Source: a virus. From it: a DNA stretch of 64,000 bases. The notes under the pieces were generated by a model. The model worked only from the letters and a program-made list of their open reading frames with translations, searched no databases and was not told where the DNA came from. The stretch is from the IMG/VR virus record IMGVR_UViG_3300018080_000098, positions 1-64,000 of that record. One strand, 5' to 3'. How positions within the stretch are numbered: the stretch's first letter is position 1; each line of letters starts with the position of its first letter. Below, piece by piece: positions 47,805 through 56,580 of this stretch. Made by a program: the position numbers and the translations under genes.

Positions 47805-49502
47805 TTACTTGCCCGGCTTCATGCTCATCTTGTAGAGCTTGTTCCCACGGTAGAAGTGCAGCTGCCCCTTCACGCGGGCCAGCATCATGTCACCACCCAG
47901 CACCGGGTCTTCCAGATAGCTCAGCTTCCGAGAACGATGGTCCGCTTTGAACATCTCGAGCTTCTCATCCTCGTTCAGACAAACAGCCACACCCGAATCG
48001 AGCACCACGAAGTTCAGTCCAGCTGGTGTAATATTTTCGACCACGCGTACGTCGTACTCCGCGTCCTCGAAACGGAACACCAACCGGTCGTACTGCCCCT
48101 GCTTCTCACCCACCACCATCAAAACACCGCGGTCGTACCTGGCGTCCACAATCCGGTAGCCCTTGAGCTCATCAGGTAGCAACTGTACTGTGATACCACT
48201 CCTCGGAAACACCGACACCACCATCGTATCCAGCATATCCTGGATCACTACCCCCGGAAACATCTGCGTAGAATTCTCCATCACAGTACACGCCAACCGC
48301 GTCGTCGCTACCAAATCCGCGCCCATGTCGGCCAACACCAACTCATACACACTGTCCCGTACCCGCATGTACACACGTCCATCGTAGGCCATCAGGTCCG
48401 ACGCCTCCAAAGAAAACGCCACGCCCCGACGGTCCGTGAGGTTGTACAGCTTCACACCCCGACTCGTCTTCTCCACCGATACCGCTTTGTTACGTGCAGG
48501 ACTGTACGCTACCGCGTCCACCGACATCCCAGCTTCCGGAATCGAGTGGCCGTTCAGCCACACCAGGTCGTCCGTCACCACCGTCACATGCTGCCCGAAA
48601 CCCCACACACTCCGCACTACGCACTTCTCACCCCCGTACGACCCCACCTCCACAATGTCCAGCAAGTCCGTGCCCACAATCTCCCGCAGGTCCGGAACCA
48701 GCACCATCACCATGCCCGGAGCAACCGGAGGAGCCGCCCGCTTCCCATCCTCGAATACCGCCCGATACCAATCACGATACTCACTCGGAATCACCGTCAC
48801 AGGGTACGCCGCCTTCGGCACACGCACACTCGAGCTAAACACTGACACGTTCGCCTTCATGCGCGCGTCCAGTCCCTTCAGCTGCTTGTGCTTCCCCTTG
48901 AACGGATGAATACCACAGAACATCTGGAAGCTCACCACCCCAAACGCGAACCAGTCCGTCAGCTCCGTGAACGCCAACGGCCCCTTCATGTGCCTGTCGC
49001 GCACACTCTCCATCAACGCCGTTGCTGGGAACGATTTCGTTTGGTAGGAGTCCACATCAATAAAACGAATTTCCTCGAAGCTCTTACTCACCAGGAAATT
49101 CATTTCGTTCAGGTCGACGATCAAAATTTTCGCCTGGTGAACGTGCCCCACACCTTCCTGCAGCTCCCGAACCAGGTGGGTAATCTGAGCCAGGTCCAGC
49201 CCCTCCCGCTCCCTAAACGCTCGAGGGAACAGCTGGCACAAGGCGTACCCACCTCGCACCAACGCCATCGTGTAGCCCACTGGGGTTCCCTTCGCGTTCG
49301 TGATCACTTCTAGCGGCTTCACCACCCGCTTGTCCGTCAACGCGCTCAGCTCCTGGATTTTCGCCACCGGTATCATCTTCTTCCGGTCCGCGTAAATCTT
49401 GTATGCTGTGCTCCCTCGCGCGTACACCGCACCCTCTCCACCCTGGCCGAGGTAGTGCCGCTTGTCGAGGCGTACCGCTTGTCCGTTGACGTAGATTTGC
49501 AT
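47805..49502 (-). CDS. Ser/Thr protein kinase with C-terminal propeller-like region (TerY-P triad kinase)
   Basis: 565 residues. Kinase domain residues ~15-270: glycine loop YLGQGGEGAVYA, catalytic Lys in AYKIYA, catalytic loop ILIVDLNEMNFLV (VDLNxxN in place of HRDxxxxN), metal-binding FIDVDSYQT (in place of DFG). The C-terminal ~280 residues are strand-rich with repeated V-D-D/W blocks, probably a beta-propeller sensor. With the PP2C at 49961 and vWA at 51110 it makes the TerY-P triad known from stress and conflict systems. The atypical HRD and DFG residues are compatible with activity but should be noted. Confidence 0.85.
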   Translation of the reverse strand: MQIYVNGQAVRLDKRHYLGQGGEGAVYARGSTAYKIYADRKKMIPVAKIQELSALTDKRVVKPLEVITNAKGTPVGYTMALVRGGYALCQLFPRAFREREGLDLAQITHLVRELQEGVGHVHQAKILIVDLNEMNFLVSKSFEEIRFIDVDSYQTKSFPATALMESVRDRHMKGPLAFTELTDWFAFGVVSFQMFCGIHPFKGKHKQLKGLDARMKANVSVFSSSVRVPKAAYPVTVIPSEYRDWYRAVFEDGKRAAPPVAPGMVMVLVPDLREIVGTDLLDIVEVGSYGGEKCVVRSVWGFGQHVTVVTDDLVWLNGHSIPEAGMSVDAVAYSPARNKAVSVEKTSRGVKLYNLTDRRGVAFSLEASDLMAYDGRVYMRVRDSVYELVLADMGADLVATTRLACTVMENSTQMFPGVVIQDMLDTMVVSVFPRSGITVQLLPDELKGYRIVDARYDRGVLMVVGEKQGQYDRLVFRFEDAEYDVRVVENITPAGLNFVVLDSGVAVCLNEDEKLEMFKADHRSRKLSYLEDPVLGGDMMLARVKGQLHFYRGNKLYKMSMKPGK

Positions 49503-49751
49503 CTACTCTTTCCAATATTTGGAAAACGCTGGTGCTGTTCCAGTTAACCGGTCCTCTGCAGCCATCTGTCGATAAGGAGCGCCCTCCCTGCTCATGGTGC
49601 CGCAGCCTTCCGGAAGTTTGTCCACGTACGTGTGTACCGTGAAGCCGGGAACTGCTTCGTGCTCCCCTACCACTAGCCACCTTCCTCGAGGCTTGTTCAC
49701 CCGGAAAATCTCCAGCTTGAAACCCTCATGGTTATACACGTAAGCTGCCAT
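49503..49751 (-). CDS. Small protein between phosphatase and kinase
   Basis: 82 residues from MAAYVYNHEG, strand-rich (FKLEIFRVNKPRGRWLVVGE). ATG 49751 is chosen behind GGAGAAAAAGA. Its stop abuts the kinase start, so it is part of the signalling operon; an adaptor or substrate is possible. Confidence 0.7.
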   Translation of the reverse strand: MAAYVYNHEGFKLEIFRVNKPRGRWLVVGEHEAVPGFTVHTYVDKLPEGCGTMSREGAPYRQMAAEDRLTGTAPAFSKYWKE

Positions 49752-49762
49752 TCTTTTTCTCC

Positions 49763-49960
49763 TTAGTCGTACACCTCGAAAGAGACGCGCATCCCACATT
49801 TGCTACACGTCCACTCTACCCACGAGCCTCCCCACTCATCGTGCTCCTTCTGAGACTCCGGTGGGTAATCATGGTCACATTCCTCGTCTCCTCCACGTGT
49901 TTTGCAAGTATGAGGACAGCAGTATACAGGCAATTTAATTTTTCGGTTTTCAGTTGGCAT
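49763..49960 (-). CDS. Small zinc-ribbon protein in the signalling operon
   Basis: 65 residues, CCPHTCKTRGGDEECDHDY and WTCSKCGMRV give one or two zinc sites. It starts 1 base after the PP2C stop. Confidence 0.7.
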   Translation of the reverse strand: MPTENRKIKLPVYCCPHTCKTRGGDEECDHDYPPESQKEHDEWGGSWVEWTCSKCGMRVSFEVYD

Positions 49961-50815
49961 TCATTCTCCTACGTACACCGCCCCCATACTAAAATCGTCG
50001 TAATTCGACCACCCGTTCTTCTTGCAGAACTTTCCCAGAAACCGCTTGCACCGTCGGGTGACGAACTCCCCCTTCACCGTCTTGAACTTCAGTAGCTGCT
50101 GCAACACCGCCTGCAAAGGCACCGTCTCCAAAACCCCGTCCTGCTTTCTTTGGAAAGACAGCACACCATCCGACATCACGGTGACCAGGTCGAACGTTCT
50201 CCTGTCGAAACACTTGACCCACCAGAAATCGTCCGGATGCTTGGTCACCTTGTCAGTGAACCTGTGCTCTGGAATCTCCTCCCACTCCGTCAGGTCCGCG
50301 TTAGCCTCGTACCCCCGCTCTGTTCGTAAACCACACTCTCCGAGCTCCGCTCCGCTACTCAACGAACCACTCGTGTACGCTTCCATGCGAAGCTGGTTTA
50401 TCTGGTAGCTTAGGTAAGCTGGAGCGTTATTGTTAAACTCCAGCTCTGTCACAAGAACACTGCCGTCTCTACGCCTCGCCGCAATGACCCCATCCCCACA
50501 AGCGAATACGTAAATCAACTTTGGTGTAGTGTGTACGAAAAGAATGGTGGAGTCCAGGCACTCCACTTGAGGACCCGCGCCCAGAAACCGACAGGCCATC
50601 GGCAAAACGCCGCGGAAGAAAAACCGGTTGTCGGAAGACCGCAAGCACTGCTCCGCGCCGAAGCACAGAAACCGAGCCCCCAAATCTGTGTGCGGAGAGG
50701 ACGAGCATCCATCAGCCACCGCTGCGAAGAAACTCCCATCGACCTCCCCGGCCAACGCGTAGTCCTGGCAAACCTTGTGACTGCTGCCGATGGAAAAATA
50801 GAAATCGGAGTACAC
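49961..50815 (-). CDS. PP2C-type Ser/Thr phosphatase (TerY-P triad)
   Basis: 284 residues. PP2C metal-binding motifs appear in order: FAAVADGCSSS (DG), LDSTILF (DxT), VFACGDGVIA (GDG), VTVMSDGVL (DG), NYDDFSMGAVYV (final DD). This small class lacks extra domains. It would reverse phosphorylation by the kinase at 47805. Confidence 0.88.
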   Translation of the reverse strand: MYSDFYFSIGSSHKVCQDYALAGEVDGSFFAAVADGCSSSPHTDLGARFLCFGAEQCLRSSDNRFFFRGVLPMACRFLGAGPQVECLDSTILFVHTTPKLIYVFACGDGVIAARRRDGSVLVTELEFNNNAPAYLSYQINQLRMEAYTSGSLSSGAELGECGLRTERGYEANADLTEWEEIPEHRFTDKVTKHPDDFWWVKCFDRRTFDLVTVMSDGVLSFQRKQDGVLETVPLQAVLQQLLKFKTVKGEFVTRRCKRFLGKFCKKNGWSNYDDFSMGAVYVGE

Positions 50816-50839
50816 GGGCGCCTCCCAGACTACGCTGCC

Positions 50840-51070
50840 TTACGCTGCTGTGTAGTAGGTTTGAATTGTTTTCGGTCCGCTACTTTTACGCTTACTTTTC
50901 AGATAAGCGACGCACCAAGCTTCTACCGAGTCTACTTTGGCGACAACAGAATGAACCGCGGTGCCGTTTTCATAGACGTCACAATGCTCGCAGTGCCATG
51001 CTAGAGCAGTTGCTGCTGAGAAAAGTGGCAGCAATTCCCTTCCACAACGTGAGCAAACACCTTCCTGCAT
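50840..51070 (-). CDS. Small zinc-ribbon protein in the signalling operon
   Basis: 76 residues, CSRCG..CEHC in the first 35, then a helical, basic tail. Located between vWA and PP2C genes; possibly an adaptor. Confidence 0.7.
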   Translation of the reverse strand: MQEGVCSRCGRELLPLFSAATALAWHCEHCDVYENGTAVHSVVAKVDSVEAWCVAYLKSKRKSSGPKTIQTYYTAA

Positions 51071-51109
51071 AATACCTCCATCTACTAGAGGACGCTTAGC
51101 CCACGAACT

Positions 51110-51859
51110 CTAGAAGGCCAATGATTTACTTGGACCTCCCGTGCCGAGTGCCTGCGACTGCGAGCTGATGCTTTGCGAAATAAAGCCACCCAGCTTCGCC
51201 AGCTGCTTCTCTGTGGCATCCGCAATCTCCACGTACTGCGTGAACCCCGCTTCGTCGGTGAACTCCTTCAGGTAGTTCCCCAGCTGGTCCGCGAGCGTGT
51301 TCACACCAACGAGCACCGAAACGATGGATTCCATCGATTCCGTTTTCACTGCTTCCCGCATGGCGTCCTTCACCATCCCCCGCGTCAGCTTGGACTTGTT
51401 GTCCATTCCGTCGGTCACGCACACCAGAATGGCGTTGACGTCGAAATCGTTTTCAGCGAGATCACGGCTGTACTGCGTCATCGACTGCACACCGTTGTAA
51501 ACGGCATCATAAAGCGCAGTGAGTCCCGCAGGCTGGATGCACCCGTCGTAGTCGTCCTCGTTGCACTCCGACAGCGGCTTGAAGCCGTGGTACTCGTCGA
51601 CGCTCGAGTTGAAGGTAATCACCCGGAGCATCAGGTTGTCCGCCCGAGGACTGCGCCGACAAGCCCTCGCCACCTCCTTCACCACCTTCTCCATGTCGTC
51701 CGCGAAGTCGGTGATGGAAGGGCTGCAATCGATCACCAGCAGCGCCAGCGTATACTCGCTCGCCCCCAGCTCGTCGATGCGCTTCGCAGAAAATTGGAAG
51801 TTGGACGTGCCCACCTGGTGGGTCTCCATCGTCGGATCGTTGTTGTCAAATCGCGGCAT
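51110..51859 (-). CDS. von Willebrand A domain protein, TerY-like
   Basis: 249 residues. A vWA fold with an intact MIDAS: VIDCSPSITD (DxSxS), the Thr in PAGLTALYDAV, and the Asp in VCVTDGMDN. TerY proteins of this type occur in a fixed trio with a PP2C phosphatase and a protein kinase. Start ATG 51859 after GAGGAGGTACATT. Confidence 0.88.
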   Translation of the reverse strand: MPRFDNNDPTMETHQVGTSNFQFSAKRIDELGASEYTLALLVIDCSPSITDFADDMEKVVKEVARACRRSPRADNLMLRVITFNSSVDEYHGFKPLSECNEDDYDGCIQPAGLTALYDAVYNGVQSMTQYSRDLAENDFDVNAILVCVTDGMDNKSKLTRGMVKDAMREAVKTESMESIVSVLVGVNTLADQLGNYLKEFTDEAGFTQYVEIADATEKQLAKLGGFISQSISSQSQALGTGGPSKSLAF

Positions 51860-51884
51860 AATGTACCTCCTCGTAATATTGCAC

Positions 51885-51901
51885 GTTCCAGTAGGGAACG
51901 C
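51885..51901 (-). other. Hairpin before the vWA gene
   Basis: CGTTCC-5-GGAACG immediately after the nicotinamidase stop. No U-tract; possible attenuator between the two genes. Confidence 0.4.
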
Positions 51902-52708
51902 TTACTTCAGAAAATCGACCGTCGTGGTGAGCTTCATGCCCTTGGCGGTAAGCTCCTTGACGAAATCCTCGCCCAGGTTCTCGAACCCCGGCACACTCGA
52001 AGAAGCGTCCGTCAGCAGGTGCACCTTCTCCACGTACTTCGGATCGCTGAACGCATCCGCCGTGTCCCGCATGGTATTGGCCACGCAGTGCGACAGCGCC
52101 TCGCCCGCCAGCAGGATGATGTCTGCATCTTCCAGTGTCTGCACGAAGCGGGCGTTCAGCTGCGTGGTGGGATCCTCGGGGTCGGGAACCTCTGCCTTCA
52201 CCGCGCTGAAGTGCTCGGTGTAAACGTTGCTCCCCTTCGTCACGAAGTCCACCGTGGCGAAGCTTCCTTCCCACACCTGAAGCGCCTCGAACATGGTGGG
52301 GTAGATGCTGTAGCCCCAACTGCCGATGAGGCAGTGCGGGGGCCAGATGCAGTGCGGGTAGCGGTTTCGGGACTCGAGCTCCTCCAGGTACTTGAGGGTG
52401 CGGTCGTACAGGCTGGGAAGCTTGGTGGTCCACTTTCCTGCTTTGACGTCAGCTGCGGTGATGATGGTGAAGGGGTCGGGCTTGGCACCCGAAGAGTCAC
52501 GCCACCAAATGGGGTGAGCGATGTCCACCAAACGGTGGCTGTCGAGCGTAACGTGGATGTCGTCGAGCTTGTCGGGAATCCGCTTGATCATGGCTGCGAG
52601 ACGCTCCATGTCCTTGTCGGCTCCCGGAGTGTAGAGTGACCCGTTGGGATCACAAAAGTCGTTCTGCGGGTCGATGATGACCAAATGAATGGAGACTGGC
52701 TTGCTCAT
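51902..52708 (-). CDS. Nicotinamidase / isochorismatase-family hydrolase
   Basis: 268 residues from MSKPVSIHLV. Catalytic Asp in IIDPQNDFCDPNGSL; metal ligands in TLDSHRLVDIAHPIWW (Asp, His, His), as in PncA; nucleophile Cys in LLAGEALSHCVANT. Closest in motif detail to nicotinamidases, which turn nicotinamide into nicotinate for NAD salvage. Context next to a stress-signalling triad suggests phage control of NAD or countering NAD-depleting defences (inference). Start behind AAGGAAAATCACC. Confidence 0.85.
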   Translation of the reverse strand: MSKPVSIHLVIIDPQNDFCDPNGSLYTPGADKDMERLAAMIKRIPDKLDDIHVTLDSHRLVDIAHPIWWRDSSGAKPDPFTIITAADVKAGKWTTKLPSLYDRTLKYLEELESRNRYPHCIWPPHCLIGSWGYSIYPTMFEALQVWEGSFATVDFVTKGSNVYTEHFSAVKAEVPDPEDPTTQLNARFVQTLEDADIILLAGEALSHCVANTMRDTADAFSDPKYVEKVHLLTDASSSVPGFENLGEDFVKELTAKGMKLTTTVDFLK

Positions 52709-52744
52709 GGTGATTTTCCTTTCGTAATCGGGCCGTAATACTTC

Positions 52745-52764
52745 GCAGCATTTTTCCATGCTGC
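52745..52764 (-). other. Leader hairpin of the nicotinamidase gene
   Basis: GCAGCAT-GGAAAA-ATGCTGC on the minus strand, 7-bp stem, in the 5' leader between the promoter and the ribosome site. Possible stability or regulatory hairpin. Confidence 0.5.
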
Positions 52765-52785
52765 AAGCTTTTTTCACGCAGTTAA

Positions 52786-52814
52786 CTCGTACCTTTTCTG
52801 CGTTACGTTGTCAA
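52786..52814 (-). promoter_or_regulatory. Early-type promoter before the nicotinamidase gene
   Basis: Minus strand: TTGACA (52814-52809), 17-bp spacer, weak -10 TACGAG (52791-52786). The -35 context matches the early promoters of region 1. Confidence 0.5.
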
Positions 52815-52827
52815 GAAAAAATTCTGA

Positions 52828-53547
52828 TTACTGCTGTATCTCCCTGTCAAGATACAGTTTAGGGAGCATCATTTCTGGAGCCCAAGTTGCTTGTAGTTTT
52901 TCTGGGTCGTCCTCTGTCTGATATTTTCCTTGCTTCGTGTACTTCTTTTCGACAGGAGCCGTTCGACTAAACTCGATCTGAGCGATCCTTCTACCTACAA
53001 CCAACGGCAGTGTATAGTAGCGGCTGTTGTTCGTGATCTCCATCGTCCAGCGAGTGCAATAACCAATGTCGCCCATACCGGCACAGCGGCACATCTCAAG
53101 GAAGTTTCGTCCTATACTCGAGCGTGCAAACATCTTCGTGGTAATATTATTGGAGCAGCCACCGATGAACTCGATCGTGTGCCCAAGGATACTTTCACCA
53201 GGAGCTATCAGCACCACTTTATCAGTAGGACTTATCCCGCTCAGTTGCTGTAGCTGCTTAGCGGTAAACGGCGTGCTAGCGAGCACTGCTTCGTCCTTCT
53301 GAAAAAGGTACTCAACATCCCGTGCATCGTAGGGATTGTAGAGGTCGGATACTTCAACGTGATCAGACTGGCTACGTACTATGCGAAGACGGTCTAGTCT
53401 TTTGCTGGGAGCAACTTCACGCCACACATGTGGGCCGAACGTAACGTCGTAGCTGTTCGGTCCCACGTTTTCTTCATCGAAAGGGCTGATTAAAATGTTT
53501 CCCGCTTCGAGCTCAGCCAGTATTTCAGGTCTGCTCAGTAGACTCAT
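52828..53547 (-). CDS. dcd: dCTP deaminase (Dcd family)
   Basis: 239 residues. VGPNSYDVTFG near the N-terminus, ARSSIGR, GMGDIGYCTRWTMEITNNS with the catalytic Glu, and GRRIAQIEF: all Dcd/dUTPase hallmarks. It makes dUMP or dUTP precursors for dTMP, or limits dUTP, consistent with the uracil-glycosylase-like domain on the polymerase. Length ~40 residues above typical. It overlaps the methylase gene by 23 bases. Confidence 0.88.
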   Translation of the reverse strand: MSLLSRPEILAELEAGNILISPFDEENVGPNSYDVTFGPHVWREVAPSKRLDRLRIVRSQSDHVEVSDLYNPYDARDVEYLFQKDEAVLASTPFTAKQLQQLSGISPTDKVVLIAPGESILGHTIEFIGGCSNNITTKMFARSSIGRNFLEMCRCAGMGDIGYCTRWTMEITNNSRYYTLPLVVGRRIAQIEFSRTAPVEKKYTKQGKYQTEDDPEKLQATWAPEMMLPKLYLDREIQQ

Positions 53548-54409
53548 CTGTCGCTTCCTTTTGTGCTTTGGGGTTCAGCCACAAGCATTCAGTGCGTCCT
53601 TGCGTTACCTTGATTACTCCGTCGCCCTGTAGCTGGGTATGCTTTGTTCTCGCTGCTGCGTTGCAGGACCGGTCGAAGCTCACCAGTTGCCACCCGTCCT
53701 TCTTGAGCTCCTTGTACGTATCGTTCGGGTATCCCGACAGCACCACCATCCCCTGCAGCTTCCTAGCCGCCTCCACCATCTCCTCCTGCTCTTCCTTCGT
53801 CATTTCGAAGTAGTACCAGCCATCCCGACGTGTCTCCCGAGGATAAGGAGGGTCCAGATAGAACAATGTGTCCTCACCGTCGTACGCAGAGAACATCTCC
53901 TTGTAGTCGACGTTGTGAATCAACACCCTCTTCATCCTCTCCGCCACCCGCGGCAACATCTTGATCGCCCCGACGTACGCATTAATAGGCTGAGCCATCC
54001 CACGCACGCTCGTGTTCGTTACCAGCCCCCACGAGGACCTATCGATCATCCCACCCAACGACTGCCGACAATCCACGAAGAACATCCGAGCTCGCTCCAC
54101 ATCATCCTTCGCATCGTGCCAGTGGTCTTTACTGTGCAACCGCTCCTCACGGCTGTACGGCGTCAGCATCAGCTGCTCTATGAGCAACTCCCGCTGAGCG
54201 TCGTCCACTATCACCTCGAACAGTGTTGTAATGCGAGGGTCGATGTCGTTGAACACCTCGACCTCACTGTGCTCCTTCACCAGCAGCACGCTGCCACCGC
54301 CTCCGAAAGGTTCCACGTACACGCGGTGCTTGGGGAAGTAGGGGAGGATCCGCTTTCGCAGGACACCCTTTCCGCCGATGATTTTAATAGGGGACCGAAG
54401 AACTGCCAT
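53525..54409 (-). CDS. Adenine-N6 DNA methyltransferase, Dam (D12 class)
   Basis: 294 residues. KIIGGKGVLRKRILPYFP and YVEPFGGGGSVLL (SAM-binding FxGxG), catalytic DPPY in LFYLDPPYPRETR. Dam-type enzymes methylate adenine, often in GATC, protecting against restriction or timing replication. Target sequence not deducible. Its ATG overlaps the topoisomerase A stop. Confidence 0.9.
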   Translation of the reverse strand: MAVLRSPIKIIGGKGVLRKRILPYFPKHRVYVEPFGGGGSVLLVKEHSEVEVFNDIDPRITTLFEVIVDDAQRELLIEQLMLTPYSREERLHSKDHWHDAKDDVERARMFFVDCRQSLGGMIDRSSWGLVTNTSVRGMAQPINAYVGAIKMLPRVAERMKRVLIHNVDYKEMFSAYDGEDTLFYLDPPYPRETRRDGWYYFEMTKEEQEEMVEAARKLQGMVVLSGYPNDTYKELKKDGWQLVSFDRSCNAAARTKHTQLQGDGVIKVTQGRTECLWLNPKAQKEATDESTEQT

Positions 54410-56580
54410 CAGTCTTCATCCGTGAGCGGAATGATTGCCAGCGGAGTGTTCTCTTGGTTACGTAGCTGCTGCACCACTTCTTCATAGGAGGCTACCCACC
54501 TCTTGGCTCCCGCTTCCGGCACGACGAGGTTACGTTCACCCACCGCCCACACCGGCCACTCTGCTTGGGTAATGTCTGCGTCACCTATCTCGACTGCACC
54601 ATTATCCATTAGAGTAGTACCTGCTGGAATGACAACTGCTCCTTCGATGCCTCTTGCTTTCCGTCTTTTCGAAAACAGCTTTGGCTTCACGTTAGGACGC
54701 GTGACCTTGAAGTCGCTTACCGTGCAATCTTGCTGCGTCTCGTCCTCGAACATCACCAGAAGTCTATCCTCCTCGTGCAGTCCCCCAACGAAAACTATCT
54801 CGTCGTCCTCCAGCTGCTTGAACACTGGGAACTGCGTACGACGCTGGTCGGGCGGGAACGCCACATACTTGCCGCTCCGCGATAGCACCACAACGCATTC
54901 GTGGTCTTCCGACGCCACACCGATCACCTTCCCCACACTCTTGTCGAACTTCTCCATGAAAGAAATCGACACCGACTGCCCCACGTTGTCCTCCGACACT
55001 ACCGCAAACTTCCCCGGCGTAGTCACCAGGTCCACGTATCCCCACGCTGCCCGACTCTTCAACGGTAGCTCTGTAAAACTGTCCACCTTGCCGTCCTCCG
55101 TTACCCCCACGTAGTACGTCGCCTCCGCTACCGTCAAATCCAAGTCGTCCTTCCCACCCCGCAACCGCGTCCCCCGCTTGTCCGCGTACTCCAGCATCTC
55201 CCGCAATCGACGTCCCACTACACGGTCCAGGTTCCCTAAGTCGTCCTTCACCTCGTCAATTCGATCACTGTACTCCTGAATCCGCTGCTCCAACTTCTCC
55301 TTGTTGATACTCATCAACCCCCGCACCGGAGTCTCCGCTATCACCTTCGCCTGGTCGTTCCCCACAAAACCAAACTCCTCCTGCAGCCTGTTAATCAAAT
55401 CCTCCTCCGACTCCGCCTCCATCAAAATCTTCGTCACCAACGGCAAAGCCCGCACCGCTACCAACCGAGCCGCCTCCATCCCCCGCTTCCGCTCCAACTG
55501 CCGCTGCTCCTCCTCCAATACCAACTGCTCCACCTTCCGACGAAAACGTAAAAATATTTGCAGCAGCTCCTTTAAGCTGTACAGCACCGGACGCTTCTTG
55601 TTGTCCAGCGCGTAAAATTGGTACGTCATCGAAGACCGCAACAACGGCAACACCCGGTCGTTCACTATCTTCGGGTCCGTGAACTCCACTACCACCCGCG
55701 TCCCGATCTTCTTCGAGCTTTCATCGTTCGCCGCCGACTCCAACAGCTTCGCTTCCTTCAACTCCTCCGTTACCCGTACCAACTTCTTCGCATCAAATCC
55801 CGGACCGAAACTTGTGACCACCAACTTCTGCTTGCCCCCCTTCCCATCCTCGAAGTGGTAGTTACACGAGTACATCAACCGACCGCGCCCCGTTCCGTAC
55901 ACCGTCCGCAAATCATCCTTCCGAGACAACAAAATCCCCCCACCGTAATCCGGCCCCTTCACATGCTTCAACAAATCATCCGTCGTACACTCCGGATTCT
56001 CCAACACCTCCAACGCCGCGTTCACCATCTCCCCTAAATTGTGCGGAGGAATATTTGTGGCTATCGCCAGCGCTACCCCCTTGCAGCCGTTCACCAGCAA
56101 CATCGGTACACGCACCGGCAACAGGAAAGGCTCCTCGTACTCCTCGGTGAACGACTTCACCAACGGCATGATCTTGATGTCGTCAAACACCCGGTCCGCA
56201 AACTTCGACAACCGCGTCTCCGTGTACCGGTACGCAGCCGGAGGAGCATCCATCAACGACTCCCGAATGCCGAAGTTACCGTGCTTCTGCACCAACGGAT
56301 GCCGCAACCAACCCATGTTCACCAACGCACCGTAGCACGCCTCGTCACCGTGCGGATGGTACCGACCCAGCGTGTGCCCCACCGCTGTCACCGACTTCAC
56401 CGGTATGTCCTTGCTGTGCCGCTTCAACTCGTGCAACGACCACAGCAGCCGACGCTGTACCGGCTTCAATCCGTCCCGCGCATCCGGTATCGCCCGGTCC
56501 TCGATCACGTACCTTCCGTACTCGAGTATGTACCCCTCGCGTACAATATCCGACGCTTTCTTCTGTTTCAACTTCGCCAT
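54409..56580 (-). CDS. Type IIA DNA topoisomerase, subunit A (GyrA/ParC-like)
   Basis: 723 residues from MAKLKQKKAS. Winged-helix region IPDARDGLKPVQRRLLW.., catalytic Tyr in AAYRYTETRLSKFAD, tower and coiled coil, then a C-terminal region of beta-pinwheel blades (residues ~480-700). No QRRGGKG gyrase box was found, so topoisomerase IV-like decatenation or relaxation is more likely than supercoiling. The B subunit is at 58222, two genes upstream in transcription order. Confidence 0.9.
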   Translation of the reverse strand: MAKLKQKKASDIVREGYILEYGRYVIEDRAIPDARDGLKPVQRRLLWSLHELKRHSKDIPVKSVTAVGHTLGRYHPHGDEACYGALVNMGWLRHPLVQKHGNFGIRESLMDAPPAAYRYTETRLSKFADRVFDDIKIMPLVKSFTEEYEEPFLLPVRVPMLLVNGCKGVALAIATNIPPHNLGEMVNAALEVLENPECTTDDLLKHVKGPDYGGGILLSRKDDLRTVYGTGRGRLMYSCNYHFEDGKGGKQKLVVTSFGPGFDAKKLVRVTEELKEAKLLESAANDESSKKIGTRVVVEFTDPKIVNDRVLPLLRSSMTYQFYALDNKKRPVLYSLKELLQIFLRFRRKVEQLVLEEEQRQLERKRGMEAARLVAVRALPLVTKILMEAESEEDLINRLQEEFGFVGNDQAKVIAETPVRGLMSINKEKLEQRIQEYSDRIDEVKDDLGNLDRVVGRRLREMLEYADKRGTRLRGGKDDLDLTVAEATYYVGVTEDGKVDSFTELPLKSRAAWGYVDLVTTPGKFAVVSEDNVGQSVSISFMEKFDKSVGKVIGVASEDHECVVVLSRSGKYVAFPPDQRRTQFPVFKQLEDDEIVFVGGLHEEDRLLVMFEDETQQDCTVSDFKVTRPNVKPKLFSKRRKARGIEGAVVIPAGTTLMDNGAVEIGDADITQAEWPVWAVGERNLVVPEAGAKRWVASYEEVVQQLRNQENTPLAIIPLTDED

